Source of the DNA: Bacteroidales bacterium UBA2287
Lineage (GTDB): Bacteria > Bacteroidota > Bacteroidia > Bacteroidales > Tenuifilaceae
Assembly: GCA_002345675.1 (NCBI GenBank)
Contig: DDWL01000019.1
Coordinates: forward strand, 13,711-77,710
DNA: 64,000 bases
Reading direction: 5' to 3'
Shown: positions 19,055 through 27,796 of the stretch, in pieces
Layout: each line of letters begins with the position of its first letter
Numbering within the stretch: position 1 is the first letter of the stretch
Notes under the pieces: generated by a model
The model's input: only the letters and a program-made list of their open reading frames with translations
Told to the model about the DNA's origin: nothing
Databases searched by the model: none
Translations under genes and position numbers: made by a program

Positions 19055-19104
19055 ACCAAAATGGAGGGAGCCAATGCGTACGCATTGGCTCCCTCCATTT
19101 TGGT
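19055..19104. terminator. 50-bp perfect palindrome, bidirectional terminator
   Basis: Arms 19055-19078 and 19081-19104 are perfectly complementary (24 bp) around a central TA. The outer ends are ACCAAAATGG and CCATTTTGGT. It lies 8 bp after the HD phosphodiesterase stop and 14 bp from the lolA stop, between convergent genes. The T-run is weak, so termination may rely on stem strength. Confidence 0.75.
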
Positions 19105-19118
19105 TAATAGCAGCTAAT

Positions 19119-19772
19119 CTATCTTAAGTCAACAATTTCAATACCCTTTATTTTTTTTGGTTCAAAAGCAAAATCTTCGTCCTTAGCTGGCGCATTAGCT
19201 TTAAACTTCTTTACCTTAATAATGTAATTATTGCCGTCTTTCCCTTGGTATTTAATTGATTGGGGCTCGAGGTTGTCCTTTAAAAATTTAATTTTTATTA
19301 TTGAATAGCTAACCGAAATATCGTTGGGGTACAAATCGACTTCGTAAACATATTTGCCACTTTCAATTTTTTCGCCAATAAACTTCGACTTAAAATCTTT
19401 TTCGTAGTCTGTAAATATTTTCGATGGGTCTTCGAAAAAACCACCCTCAACAGAACTTGGATTCGAAATGGTAACCTCCCTTGCTTCGGGAATATACTGC
19501 CACTTTGTAGTGCCGTTAAAATAGATCTCCATTCCCATTAAATCGAGATAATACTTCGACCCCTTAATTACAAGTTTCCCTTCGTGGGTATCGGAAATGT
19601 TCTCCTTTAGGTTTTCAAGTGTAAACGTAAAACTGGCTTTAATTGATTGGTAGCCCTTCATTTTTTCCGAAAAAGACTTTACAACATCCTTCCCTAATGG
19701 AGCCGTTTGTGCCGAAACTTGAAAAAAGGCAAAAAGCAAAACCCCTAACCCAATTATTTTAATCTTCATCAT
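19119..19772 (-). CDS. lolA: LolA-like outer-membrane lipoprotein carrier
   Basis: The 217-residue periplasmic protein has a signal peptide (LLFAFFQVSAQ) and the LolA/LolB-type half-barrel pattern: SIKASFTFTLEN, the GKLVIKGSKYYLDLMG strand pair and NGTTKWQYIPEAREV. In the family it shuttles lipoproteins from LolCDE to the outer membrane, essential in a lipoprotein-rich Bacteroidetes. It follows ftsK by 81 bp on the same strand, the common order in this phylum. Start MMK could also be the second Met. Confidence 0.88.
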   Translation of the reverse strand: MMKIKIIGLGVLLFAFFQVSAQTAPLGKDVVKSFSEKMKGYQSIKASFTFTLENLKENISDTHEGKLVIKGSKYYLDLMGMEIYFNGTTKWQYIPEAREVTISNPSSVEGGFFEDPSKIFTDYEKDFKSKFIGEKIESGKYVYEVDLYPNDISVSYSIIKIKFLKDNLEPQSIKYQGKDGNNYIIKVKKFKANAPAKDEDFAFEPKKIKGIEIVDLR

Positions 19773-19853
19773 CGTTAAATATTCTAAAAGTTAGTTGTAG
19801 AAAATACATTACAGTATATTGCAAGTCAAATACCGTGCAACAATTTTTATTTG

Positions 19854-22367
19854 CTATTTAATATCGTTTAGCGAGGTAAATATCTTCGTAAGCGATACTT
19901 CGTCCATAATTAAAACCTGCCTTGCCTTGCTCCCCTCCGATTGTCCAACAATACCAGCTGCCTCGAGCTGATCCATAATTCGACCTGCCCTATTATACCC
20001 AATTGCAAATTTACGCTGAATTAGCGAAGTTGATCCCTGCTGATGCTGAACAATTAGCAACGCTGCATCCTCGAATAGATCGTCACGCTTTTGCAAGTCA
20101 ACGGTAATAGTGTCTTCGGCGGTATCGCCGGTGTATTCGGGCAGCATAAATGCCGATGCGTATCCCTGTTGGTTTCCGATAAAATCGGTTAATCGCTCAA
20201 TTTCGGGAGTGTCGATAAAAGCGCACTGAACACGAACCAAGTCGTTGCCAGTTGAAATTAGCATGTCGCCTCGTCCTATAAGTTGGTTTGCACCAGGAGT
20301 ATCGAGAATTGTACGCGAATCGATCATCGACGAAACCCTAAAGGCTATTCGTGCAGGGAAGTTTGCCTTAATTACCCCAGTAATAATGTTTGTGGTTGGA
20401 CGCTGCGTTGCAATAATAAGGTGAATACCAATTGCGCGAGCAAGCTGAGCCAAACGGGCAATGGGCGTTTCAATTTCGCGTCCAGCTGTCATAATTAAAT
20501 CGGCAAACTCGTCGATAATTACAACAATATAAGGTAAAAATTTGTGCCCCTTGTTGGGGTTAAGCCTACGGGCGGTGAACTTTTCGTTGTACTCTTTTAT
20601 ATTTCGAACATGGGCTGCTTTAAGCAAATCGTAGCGTGAGTCCATTTCGATGCAAAGCGAATTGAGGGTATTAATAACCTTTTGCGTGTCGGTAATAATT
20701 GCCTCCTCGGTGTCGGGTAGCTTAGCAAGAAAATGCTTTTCGAGTTTGGTGTATAGGGTTAGTTCAACCTTTTTTGGGTCGACAAGCACAAACTTAAGCT
20801 GAGCAGGATGCTTTTTGTAAAGCAGCGATGCTACAATTGCATTTAACCCAACCGATTTACCCTGACCTGTTGCTCCAGCAACTAAAAGGTGGGGCATTTT
20901 TGCTAGGTCGATAACAAAAGTTTCGTTCGATATGGTTTTACCTAAAGCCAAAGCTAAGTCGAACTTGCTCTCCTGAAACTTAGCCGACCGAAGTATTGAG
21001 AACATCGAAACAACCTCGGGTTTTTGGTTAGGAACCTCAATACCAATAGTACCCCTACCGGGAATGGGCGCAATAATACGTATTCCTAAAGCCGAAAGGC
21101 TAAGGGCAATATCGTCCTCTAAACTTTTTATTTTGCTAATTCGAACACCCGGCGCAGGAACTATTTCGTAAAGCGTAACAGTAGGGCCTACTGTAGCAAC
21201 TATACGTGCAATTTCAATTTTATAGTTGGCAAGGGTTTCAACAATTTTGTTTTTGTTCGAGTGCAACTCCTCTTCCGACACTGGAGCCTGACGGCTTTTG
21301 TAATCCTCAAGCAGCTCGAGTGGAGGGCGCTGGTACGACGACAAATCGAGGGTAGGGTCGTAAAAGTCGTTCTCGTCAATTATTTCACCCTCAAACTCCT
21401 TTTCGTGGTGCACCTCAACGGTTAACTCAACTCCATCGCTATTGTCGGTTATAACAATAGTTTCCGAGTTGGGCTCCTTTTCGGTTTCCAATTCAACACT
21501 GGGTTCAACTGTGTTATTTACAGTAAAAATATCTTCGGAAATTGGAGTGTTATTTACTTGAAAAAGAGCATCTTCTTTAAATGGGTCAGGTGCTATTGTT
21601 TCACTTTCGCTAACTTTACGAGCCTTCTTTTCTGGTTCTTTTTTCTCATCACTTTCACCTTTATTTTCAACGGCCTGATTAGAAACACCTTCAGACTCAA
21701 GCGTATCCAATATTTCGTCGGTTGCTGGCTTTGGCTTTCGTTTAAATAGAGAAATAAAATACATTAAAGCAAAGTAGAAGAATCTATCGAGCCAGTAAAG
21801 AGTGTTTTTATTAATATATATAAGGTATGCTATAACTAAAAGTAATACAATAAAAGCTGTTCCAATTTTGCCAATAAAGGCATTTAACCACTGGCTAACA
21901 AATAAGCCATGCGCACCGCCCAAACCACTTCCTAAAATTCCACCTGCAGCACCAAAAAGGAAACCAAGGGTTAATGAGAATACAAGAACTCCAAGAATAA
22001 TTTTAAAGGTCGATTTCCAAAGTGGCATTAACTTAATTTTGAAAAAGTTTATGCCAAACAGAAAAATAATAAAAGGAAAAACCATCGAAGGTAAACCGAA
22101 CCAACGGTTCATAAACTGCGAAGCGAAAAGTGCTCCAATTTTCCCTGCCCAATTGTCGACTACAACACTCGAATCGGAAAAAACGGTTTGCCATTCGAAA
22201 CTTTGGTCAACCTTCCATGTAAATAGGTATGAAATAAAGGCTACCGCAAGGTAAATTGAAAAGAATACAACTAAAACCCCTATGGTAAACCTTACCCTTT
22301 CGTCCTTAAAAAATGATGTTTTAGGCTTTTGTTCTGTTTCTGCTTGCTTGGTGTCGGACTTAGCCAT
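19854..22367 (-). CDS. ftsK: FtsK/SpoIIIE DNA translocase
   Basis: This 837-residue ATP-driven DNA pump clears and aligns chromosome ends at the division septum. It has four or five membrane helices in the first about 200 residues, an acidic low-complexity linker (about 205-350), then the alpha domain (APGVRISKIKSLEDDIALSL) and the motor with Walker A GATGQGKSVGLNA (near 500) and Walker B VVIIDEFADLIM. QLARAIGIHLIIATQRP follows. The C-terminal gamma domain, ending FTSLNDIK, reads KOPS-type sequences. Length and order are normal for Bacteroidetes. Confidence 0.96.
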   Translation of the reverse strand: MAKSDTKQAETEQKPKTSFFKDERVRFTIGVLVVFFSIYLAVAFISYLFTWKVDQSFEWQTVFSDSSVVVDNWAGKIGALFASQFMNRWFGLPSMVFPFIIFLFGINFFKIKLMPLWKSTFKIILGVLVFSLTLGFLFGAAGGILGSGLGGAHGLFVSQWLNAFIGKIGTAFIVLLLVIAYLIYINKNTLYWLDRFFYFALMYFISLFKRKPKPATDEILDTLESEGVSNQAVENKGESDEKKEPEKKARKVSESETIAPDPFKEDALFQVNNTPISEDIFTVNNTVEPSVELETEKEPNSETIVITDNSDGVELTVEVHHEKEFEGEIIDENDFYDPTLDLSSYQRPPLELLEDYKSRQAPVSEEELHSNKNKIVETLANYKIEIARIVATVGPTVTLYEIVPAPGVRISKIKSLEDDIALSLSALGIRIIAPIPGRGTIGIEVPNQKPEVVSMFSILRSAKFQESKFDLALALGKTISNETFVIDLAKMPHLLVAGATGQGKSVGLNAIVASLLYKKHPAQLKFVLVDPKKVELTLYTKLEKHFLAKLPDTEEAIITDTQKVINTLNSLCIEMDSRYDLLKAAHVRNIKEYNEKFTARRLNPNKGHKFLPYIVVIIDEFADLIMTAGREIETPIARLAQLARAIGIHLIIATQRPTTNIITGVIKANFPARIAFRVSSMIDSRTILDTPGANQLIGRGDMLISTGNDLVRVQCAFIDTPEIERLTDFIGNQQGYASAFMLPEYTGDTAEDTITVDLQKRDDLFEDAALLIVQHQQGSTSLIQRKFAIGYNRAGRIMDQLEAAGIVGQSEGSKARQVLIMDEVSLTKIFTSLNDIK

Positions 22368-22490
22368 TGATTCGCAATGCTTAAAAAATATTATTCATTA
22401 AAAATAAATATGCAAAATAATGCAATTATTCTGATTATTGGAAGTAGTAGTCCATAAATTAAGAGAGACACCGAATCGGCATGTTTTTAA

Positions 22491-22539
22491 ACTACAAACT
22501 GAAGACTGCCGACTGTAGACTGTAGACTGTAGACTGTAA
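22491..22539. repeat. Heptamer array of seven ACTGNNN units
   Basis: Consecutive 7-bp units read ACTACAA, ACTGAAG, ACTGCCG, three times ACTGTAG, then ACTGTAA. The array lies between ftsK (upstream) and the stop of the next minus-strand gene. Confidence 0.8.
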
Positions 22540-22544
22540 TCGCC

Positions 22545-23273
22545 CTAATTCATTAACTCAAAAATATCGTTAATCGTCTCCTTCGAAACCATTTCGTAGT
22601 CTCTCGGAACTTCGAAATCGGAGTCATGAACATTACCTTTACTTATGCTAATGGCTCTTAGGTTCATAGTTTGCCCGTATAATTTTACGGTAAAAGCCAT
22701 AAGCAACCCGTTAATGGAAGCATAGGGTGTTTTTTCGTTAGGGTTTTCAATGCCAATTTGGTTGGTGAAAAGAATATCGAATTTTTTCAGCGAATCGCCT
22801 TCGAATACTCCAATATATCGAAAACAATCGTAGCCTTGAAACTTAACATTATCGCTTGTGGGTTCTAACATAACCTTGGGCATTTGCGAGTAAACCAATG
22901 GTAAGTCGCCATCATTATATTTTTCGGTGTAGAAAAGTTTTTTGTTAAAAAGTTTGACGAGAATTATGGTTAACCTTTCGTCGACATTATGAATAAACGA
23001 AAGCGAAACGGCACCCGATAGTCCCTGAATATTAGTAAGTGTTTTTTTTTCTTTAAATTTAACTATCATCTTTTCGGGGCGCATATTCGATTCATAGCGC
23101 ATTGTAGCCGAGTCGGGATAAGTAATTGAATACTCAATTACACCTTCGTCTTTTATCCCTTTTCTCCCATTAAAATTGCATGAAAAAGTAAATACTAACA
23201 AAAAAAGACTTAAGGCTATCAACCCAAAACCAGGTTTAAAAACTCGTTTTATCAAGCACAAAGGTTTTACCAT
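22545..23273 (-). CDS. Lipoprotein of unknown function
   Basis: The 242-residue protein has an unusually long basic lead (MVKPLCLIKRVFKPGFG), a hydrophobic segment and lipobox FTFSC (Cys near 32), so it is exported and lipidated. The mature part begins GVIEYSITYPD and contains KMIVKFKEKKTLTNIQG and a FEVPRDYEMVS end. This is the look of Bacteroidetes periplasmic proteins with a LolA/DUF4412-like beta sheet, but I cannot assign it. It is transcribed alone, with a 305-bp gap on its promoter side. Confidence 0.7.
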   Translation of the reverse strand: MVKPLCLIKRVFKPGFGLIALSLFLLVFTFSCNFNGRKGIKDEGVIEYSITYPDSATMRYESNMRPEKMIVKFKEKKTLTNIQGLSGAVSLSFIHNVDERLTIILVKLFNKKLFYTEKYNDGDLPLVYSQMPKVMLEPTSDNVKFQGYDCFRYIGVFEGDSLKKFDILFTNQIGIENPNEKTPYASINGLLMAFTVKLYGQTMNLRAISISKGNVHDSDFEVPRDYEMVSKETINDIFELMN

Positions 23274-23578
23274 TTTAATATTTTTTCAAATTTGAAAACT
23301 CGAATACTCTATTCAAAAATAGGAAAAGAATTTTTGAATAAATAGGAAACCCAAAAGTAGTTCAATATTATTTCTCAGTAATCTTTATATGCTAAATTTT
23401 AGAGTAAAACTTAACCGAACTCCCTTAAACCCTAATGTTTAATACAATTCATGTTTTTAAACATTAACTAACATGTTAAGGGAAATAGCCTTAGCGCAAG
23501 TAGAATTAGTAATTGTACAGAAAAAATTTATAGCTTTGCTGTTCAAAATTCGAAAAACAAACAATTAATAAATTGACT
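23274..23578. other. 305-bp divergent intergenic region
   Basis: AT-rich spacer between the lipoprotein (minus) and carbamate kinase (plus) genes. The only promoter-like signal I see is TAGCTTTG at 23531-23538, a good -7 match about 40 nt before the arcC ATG; a TTTG at 19-nt spacing is missing. No ORF with coding character, no stable hairpin. Confidence 0.5.
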
Positions 23579-24538
23579 ATGAATAAATTAGCAGTAGTTG
23601 CCCTAGGTGGAAACGCTTTACTACGTGGAAACCAAGCTGGTACCATTGAAGAACAGGAGCAAAATACTACCGACACTCTTGAGAATTTGGTGTACCTTTT
23701 AAAAGAAGGCTACAACCTAGTTATTAGCCACGGCAATGGCCCGCAGGTTGGAAATATTTTAATGCGTAACGACGCAGGCGAGCAAACATACGGTATTCCT
23801 CAAATGCCACTCGACATTTGCGTTGCCGATTCGCAAGGAGGTATTGGCTATATGATTGAGCGAATGCTTCGTAACGTGCTAAAAAAACATGGTATTAAGC
23901 GCGAGGTTTGCTGTTTGGTAACCCCTGTTATCGTAAATCACGACGACCCTGCATTTAAAAATCCTACCAAAAGGGTTGGTCGCTTATACGATAAAGCACA
24001 AGCCGATGAACTAACTAAAACTAAAGGCTGGATTTTTAAAGATGAGGTTAAGGACACTGGAACTGGCTTTCGCCGCGTTGTTCCTTCACCTAGACCTATT
24101 GGAATTCTGAACGAGAAAGTAATTAAACAGCTTGTCGACCAAGGAATTATTGTTATTGCCGCTGGTGGTGGTGGTGTTCCAGTTTATATCGACAAGGTTG
24201 GCGACATTCGCCCCTCTGAAGCAGTAATCGATAAGGATCTTGCTTCGGCTCTTCTTTCGGCTCGCATTGGGGCAACCGAGTTTTACATTCTTACCGATGT
24301 TCCTTACGTTTACATTAACTACAAGAAACCAGGCGAAAAGAAACTTGAGTTTTTGAACAAAGCCGATACCGACAAGTACATTGCCGATGGAATGTTTGGA
24401 GAAGGCAACATGGCTCCAAAAATTCGTGCTTGCCTCGAATTTGTTGAGAAAGGTGGTCATATGAGCGTTATTACCGAAGCTACAAAACTTTCCGACAAGA
24501 GTTATGGAACTAAAATTACCCTCGAGTACGAGAAATAG
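23579..24538 (+). CDS. arcC: Carbamate kinase
   Basis: The 319-residue enzyme reversibly transfers phosphate from carbamoyl phosphate to ADP, yielding ATP, NH3 and CO2, the energy step of citrulline/arginine fermentation. The N-terminal VVALGGNALLRG, VISHGNGPQVGN and later VIAAGGGGVPVYID with DKDLASALLSARIGA are the amino-acid-kinase-fold signatures of ArcC. I use ATG 23579; a longer reading from TTG 23573 adds only two residues. Ornithine carbamoyltransferase follows after 35 bp, so the two form an operon. Arginine deiminase is not in the window. Confidence 0.95.
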   Translation: MNKLAVVALGGNALLRGNQAGTIEEQEQNTTDTLENLVYLLKEGYNLVISHGNGPQVGNILMRNDAGEQTYGIPQMPLDICVADSQGGIGYMIERMLRNVLKKHGIKREVCCLVTPVIVNHDDPAFKNPTKRVGRLYDKAQADELTKTKGWIFKDEVKDTGTGFRRVVPSPRPIGILNEKVIKQLVDQGIIVIAAGGGGVPVYIDKVGDIRPSEAVIDKDLASALLSARIGATEFYILTDVPYVYINYKKPGEKKLEFLNKADTDKYIADGMFGEGNMAPKIRACLEFVEKGGHMSVITEATKLSDKSYGTKITLEYEK

Positions 24539-24573
24539 ATAATTAATTGTTAAACCCAATAATAAAACACAAC

Positions 24574-25575
24574 ATGGCTTTTAACTTAAGAAACCGTAGC
24601 TTTTTAAAGCTGCTCGATTTTACTCCAAAGGAAATTCAGTTCCTACTCGACCTTTCGGCCGATCTTAAAGCAGCAAAATATGCTGGAATTGAGCAGCAAA
24701 GACTTAAAGGTAAGAATATTGCCCTTATCTTCGAAAAAGACTCGACTCGTACACGATGTGCATTCGAAGTTGCTGCCTTCGATCAGGGTGCACATGTTAC
24801 CTACTTAGGCCCATCGGGCTCGCAAATTGGTAAAAAGGAATCGATGGAAGACACCGCTCGCGTTCTTGGCCGTATGTACGACGGAATTGAGTACCGTGGA
24901 TACTCGCAAGAAATTGTTGAAACCCTAGCGCAATACGCTGGTGTTCCAGTTTGGAATGGCTTAACCACCGAGTTTCACCCAACCCAAATTCTTGCCGATT
25001 TCCTAACTATGCGCGAGCATAGCAGTAAACCGTTAAGCCAAGTTGCCTTTTGCTACTTAGGCGATGCTCGTAATAACATGGGTAACTCGCTTATGGTAGG
25101 TGCTGCAAAAATGGGAATGGATTTCCGAGCTTGCGCCCCTAAGGCTTGCTGGCCAACCGAAGATTTAGTTGCTAAATGCCGCGAAATTGCAAAGGTAACA
25201 GGTGCTAAAATTACACTAACCGAAAGCGTTGCCGAAGGCGTTAAAGGTTGCGATTTCCTTTATACCGACGTATGGGTATCGATGGGCGAACCCGAATCGG
25301 TTTGGGCCGAAAGGGTAAAACTCTTACAGCCTTACCAAGTTAACAAAAAAGCTATGGACTTAACTGGCAATCCAAACTGCAAGTTTATGCATTGCCTTCC
25401 AGCTTTCCACAACCGCAAAACTGCTGTTGGTGAAGATATCTTCAAGAAATTTGGACTTGAGTCGATGGAAGTTACTGATGAGGTATTCGAATCGGATGCC
25501 AGTATTGTGTTCGACGAGGCCGAGAACCGTATGCACACCATTAAAGCTATTATGGTAGCAACTTTAGGGCAGTAA
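24574..25575 (+). CDS. argF: Ornithine carbamoyltransferase
   Basis: The 333-residue enzyme interconverts ornithine plus carbamoyl phosphate and citrulline plus phosphate. Carbamoyl-phosphate binding STRTRCAFEV, HPTQILADFLTM, the ornithine loop DVWVSMGEPESVW and HCLPAFHN are all present. ATG 24574 gives the family length and start MAFNLRNRSFLKL; an upstream TTG reading is less likely. Bacteroidetes often use N-acylornithine transcarbamylases for biosynthesis, so pairing with carbamate kinase points to a catabolic (ArcB) role here. A terminator follows. Confidence 0.95.
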   Translation: MAFNLRNRSFLKLLDFTPKEIQFLLDLSADLKAAKYAGIEQQRLKGKNIALIFEKDSTRTRCAFEVAAFDQGAHVTYLGPSGSQIGKKESMEDTARVLGRMYDGIEYRGYSQEIVETLAQYAGVPVWNGLTTEFHPTQILADFLTMREHSSKPLSQVAFCYLGDARNNMGNSLMVGAAKMGMDFRACAPKACWPTEDLVAKCREIAKVTGAKITLTESVAEGVKGCDFLYTDVWVSMGEPESVWAERVKLLQPYQVNKKAMDLTGNPNCKFMHCLPAFHNRKTAVGEDIFKKFGLESMEVTDEVFESDASIVFDEAENRMHTIKAIMVATLGQ

Positions 25576-25593
25576 TTTTATTAAGTATATTTT

Positions 25594-25623
25594 AAAAGGC
25601 AGCTAAAAAAGCTGCCTTTTTTT
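25594..25623 (+). terminator. Intrinsic terminator of the arcC-argF operon
   Basis: AAAAGGCAGCT and AGCTGCCTTTT form an 11-bp stem with an A-rich loop and T-run, 18 bp after the stop. Confidence 0.88.
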
Positions 25624-25686
25624 ATGCTATATCAAAAAAAATGATTTAATTTTATTTAAGCGTTTAATAAATTTAAATCTTTTATC

Positions 25687-25950
25687 ATGAACATTTATGT
25701 AGGAAACATTGCTTACAACATGACCCTTCAGGAAATAAAAGAAGTTTTCACTCCCTTTGGAAATGTTGTTAATGTAAAAATTATTAACGACAAGCAAACG
25801 GGCAAATCGAAAGGTTACGCCTTTGTTGAAATGGACAACGACGAGTGCGCCCTTAAGGCCATTCAATCGTTAAACGACACACAAATTAAAGGTAGAAACA
25901 TTAAGGTTAGCGATGCACACCGTAAAACCGAAGAGGCTCAAAAAGCCTAA
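25687..25950 (+). CDS. Small RRM-type RNA-binding protein
   Basis: The 87-residue protein is one RNA recognition motif: RNP2 is IYVGNI (residues 3-8) and RNP1 is KGYAFVEM (residues 40-47), with the beta-alpha-beta order complete and a short charged tail. Such single-RRM proteins are common in Bacteroidetes and cyanobacteria and bind single-stranded RNA as post-transcriptional regulators. It stands alone between a terminator and a convergent gene. The targets are unknown. Confidence 0.92.
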   Translation: MNIYVGNIAYNMTLQEIKEVFTPFGNVVNVKIINDKQTGKSKGYAFVEMDNDECALKAIQSLNDTQIKGRNIKVSDAHRKTEEAQKA

Positions 25951-25971
25951 AAACTTCAGTTTTTTCGCACC

Positions 25972-26454
25972 TTACCTTATAAATATCTCGACCACAAAAT
26001 AGTAGGAAATAACGCCTGCCACGGCAAATTTCATACCTGTTCCCAGCAAAAATCCTATTAGCGAGCCAATTGCCGAAGGTAATGCGTTATGTTTATTGGT
26101 TGCCGAAGTGTACTCGCCAACAAAAGCTCCTATAAAAGGGCCTATTATAATTCCTAATGGAGGAAAAAAAACAATTCCAAGCAGTAGCCCAATAGTGGCT
26201 CCCCAAACGCCTCGCTTACTTCCTCCAAATTTTTTAGTTGCCCATAAAGGCAAAATGTAGTCGAGTACAGTTGTTACAGCTGCTGCTACTCCTAGCCATA
26301 TAAGTATATCGGAATCGAATTTACCCCATTTACTAAAATAGCCCAAAAGCAAACCCGCAAAACTTAGCGGTGGGCCTGGAATTACAGGCAAAATGCACCC
26401 AATAAGCCCAAGTAATAGAAATAGAGCACCAAGAGCTACTAAAAAATAATCCAT
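25972..26454 (-). CDS. DUF456 family membrane protein
   Basis: The 160-residue hydrophobic protein has about four membrane helices, the early segment LIGCILPVIPGPPLSFAGLL and the Gly-rich GIIIGPFIGAFVGEY, both typical of DUF456. The function is unknown in the family. I start at ATG 26454 (MDYFLVALGALF), where the family normally begins; a reading from 26517 adds 21 polar residues without support. Confidence 0.85.
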   Translation of the reverse strand: MDYFLVALGALFLLLGLIGCILPVIPGPPLSFAGLLLGYFSKWGKFDSDILIWLGVAAAVTTVLDYILPLWATKKFGGSKRGVWGATIGLLLGIVFFPPLGIIIGPFIGAFVGEYTSATNKHNALPSAIGSLIGFLLGTGMKFAVAGVISYYFVVEIFIR

Positions 26455-26599
26455 GCTAAATTGAATAAGATTTTTGAATTGAATTAACCAACGCAATATA
26501 GTTTTTTTTCGAAACAAACGGTTTAATCAATACATTCTATTCACTCTATTTCGAAATAAAGAATAAAGTTAAACAGTGAAAATAAAGTTCATTTCATTT

Positions 26600-26631
26600 T
26601 TGATGCTTTTGCATATATGCAAAAGCATCAA
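26600..26631. repeat. 32-bp perfect palindrome
   Basis: The left arm TTGATGCTTTTGCATA is exactly complementary to TATGCAAAAGCATCAA, with no loop. It may serve as a hairpin terminator for neither gene directly (both diverge), as an operator, or as a cruciform element. It is 9 bp from the 18-bp palindrome. Confidence 0.75.
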
Positions 26632-26640
26632 CCCTCTGTG

Positions 26641-26658
26641 CCCCGATAGTTATCGGGG
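26641..26658. repeat. 18-bp palindrome copy 1
   Basis: CCCCGATAGTTATCGGGG: 8-bp arms around GT. Flanked on both sides by TCTGTG (26635-26640 and 26659-26664), which looks like a target duplication. One of four copies in the window. Confidence 0.85.
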
Positions 26659-26855
26659 TCTGTGCTTCTCAGTAACAATTAACATCATCAAGGCAAAGTC
26701 GAATCTTTTTAAAACAATCATTTTGTAAAATGCAAAACATAAAATCTCTGTGTTAAAATTACCTCGGTTTCACGTTACTTGTTTATTATCCTATTGCAAC
26801 CTTACTTTACTACAATAATAATCCTTATAGTAACACCTGTTTCCTCATTTTGCTG

Positions 26856-26863
26856 TACTTTTG
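26856..26863 (+). promoter_or_regulatory. Candidate -7 box of the yicC operon
   Basis: TACTTTTG matches TAnnTTTG and ends 18 nt before the yicC ATG. The -33 element is unclear. Confidence 0.35.
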
Positions 26864-26881
26864 CATTCAAATTATACCACT

Positions 26882-27763
26882 ATGCTTAAATCGATGACAG
26901 GATTCGGCAAAGCCGAAGTTAACTATAATTCAAAAAAAATAATAGTCGAAATTCGCTCGCTAAACAGCAAGCAGCTCGACATATCGGCATTTCGAATGCC
27001 ATCAATTTACCGCGACAAGGATCACGAAATTCGCAATATTCTTGCGCAGCAACTTGTTCGTGGTAAGGTCGATTGCTATATAAATATTGAAGAGGAAGTT
27101 GCCACTTCGATTCCCGAAATAAATCGCTCCATATTTCAGGCCTACCTCGAACAAATTAAGCTGATATCGAGAGAAACTGGCATTGAATTCGATTCGACCC
27201 AAACTCTAGCAGCCATTCTTAAACTTCCCGAAGTTTTAAAAACCGACAGAAAAGACGTTTCGGACGAAGAGTGGCTGGCGCTGAACAAAGCGGTTCTTCT
27301 TGCTATTGAAAGCATTAACAAGTTCAGAGAACAAGAAGGCAAGGCCACAGCATTCGATTTGGTTGAAAAGGTTAAAACCATAAAGGATTTACTTAACAGT
27401 GTTTCGCAGTTCGAAGCCGAACGTATTGGAGCAGTTCGCCAAAAGCTAATCGATGGTATTGCAAAGTTTGGCGATGAGTTTAAGCCTAACCCCGAGCGCC
27501 TTGAGCAGGAACTAATATTCTACATTGAAAGGCTCGATATTAACGAGGAAAAAGTAAGGCTGGCAAATCACTGCCACTACTTTATCGAAACAATTAACCT
27601 CGATGAGCCTATAGGTCGCAAACTTGGATTTATTGCGCAGGAAATGGGGCGCGAAATAAACACCCTTGGCTCAAAAGCAAACCACACCGAAATTCAGAAA
27701 ATTGTGGTGCAAATGAAAGATGAGTTGGAGAAAATTAAGGAGCAACTTTTAAACATTCTTTAA
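26882..27763 (+). CDS. yicC: YicC family endoribonuclease
   Basis: The 293-residue protein starts MLKSMTGFGKAEV, the hallmark of the family, has the IRSLNSKQLD segment and ends in the DUF1732 region with GRKLGFIAQEMGREINTLGSKA. Characterised E. coli YicC cleaves RNA and affects RyhB stability. I use ATG 26882; the TTG-initiated longer frame overlaps the promoter-like TACTTTTG. It is followed by gmk after a repeat-filled 204-bp gap, the usual yicC-gmk order. Confidence 0.93.
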   Translation: MLKSMTGFGKAEVNYNSKKIIVEIRSLNSKQLDISAFRMPSIYRDKDHEIRNILAQQLVRGKVDCYINIEEEVATSIPEINRSIFQAYLEQIKLISRETGIEFDSTQTLAAILKLPEVLKTDRKDVSDEEWLALNKAVLLAIESINKFREQEGKATAFDLVEKVKTIKDLLNSVSQFEAERIGAVRQKLIDGIAKFGDEFKPNPERLEQELIFYIERLDINEEKVRLANHCHYFIETINLDEPIGRKLGFIAQEMGREINTLGSKANHTEIQKIVVQMKDELEKIKEQLLNIL

Positions 27764-27796
27764 AGCAATTTGAGGTTGTTTAAATTCATTATTATT

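Larger units (their letters stand above)
26455..26881. other. 427-bp divergent intergenic region
   Basis: Holds a 32-bp perfect palindrome at 26600-26631, an 18-bp palindrome at 26641-26658 and a -7-like TACTTTTG at 26856-26863 ahead of yicC (also listed separately). The rest is AT-rich with no convincing ORF. Confidence 0.5.

Noticed and set aside
21802..22254. 150-residue ORF opposite the FtsK membrane region
   Set aside because: Shadow of the hydrophobic codons of ftsK; Pro/Lys-rich without family resemblance.
24086..24559. 157-residue antisense ORF over arcC
   Set aside because: Antisense to conserved carbamate kinase motifs, with low-complexity Asn-rich composition.
24547..24573. TTG start for ornithine carbamoyltransferase
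   Set aside because: The nine extra residues are not family-like; ATG 24574 gives the standard length and start.
25972..26517. Longer reading of the DUF456 gene from 26517
   Set aside because: The extra 21 residues are polar and precede the usual family start MDYFLVALG.
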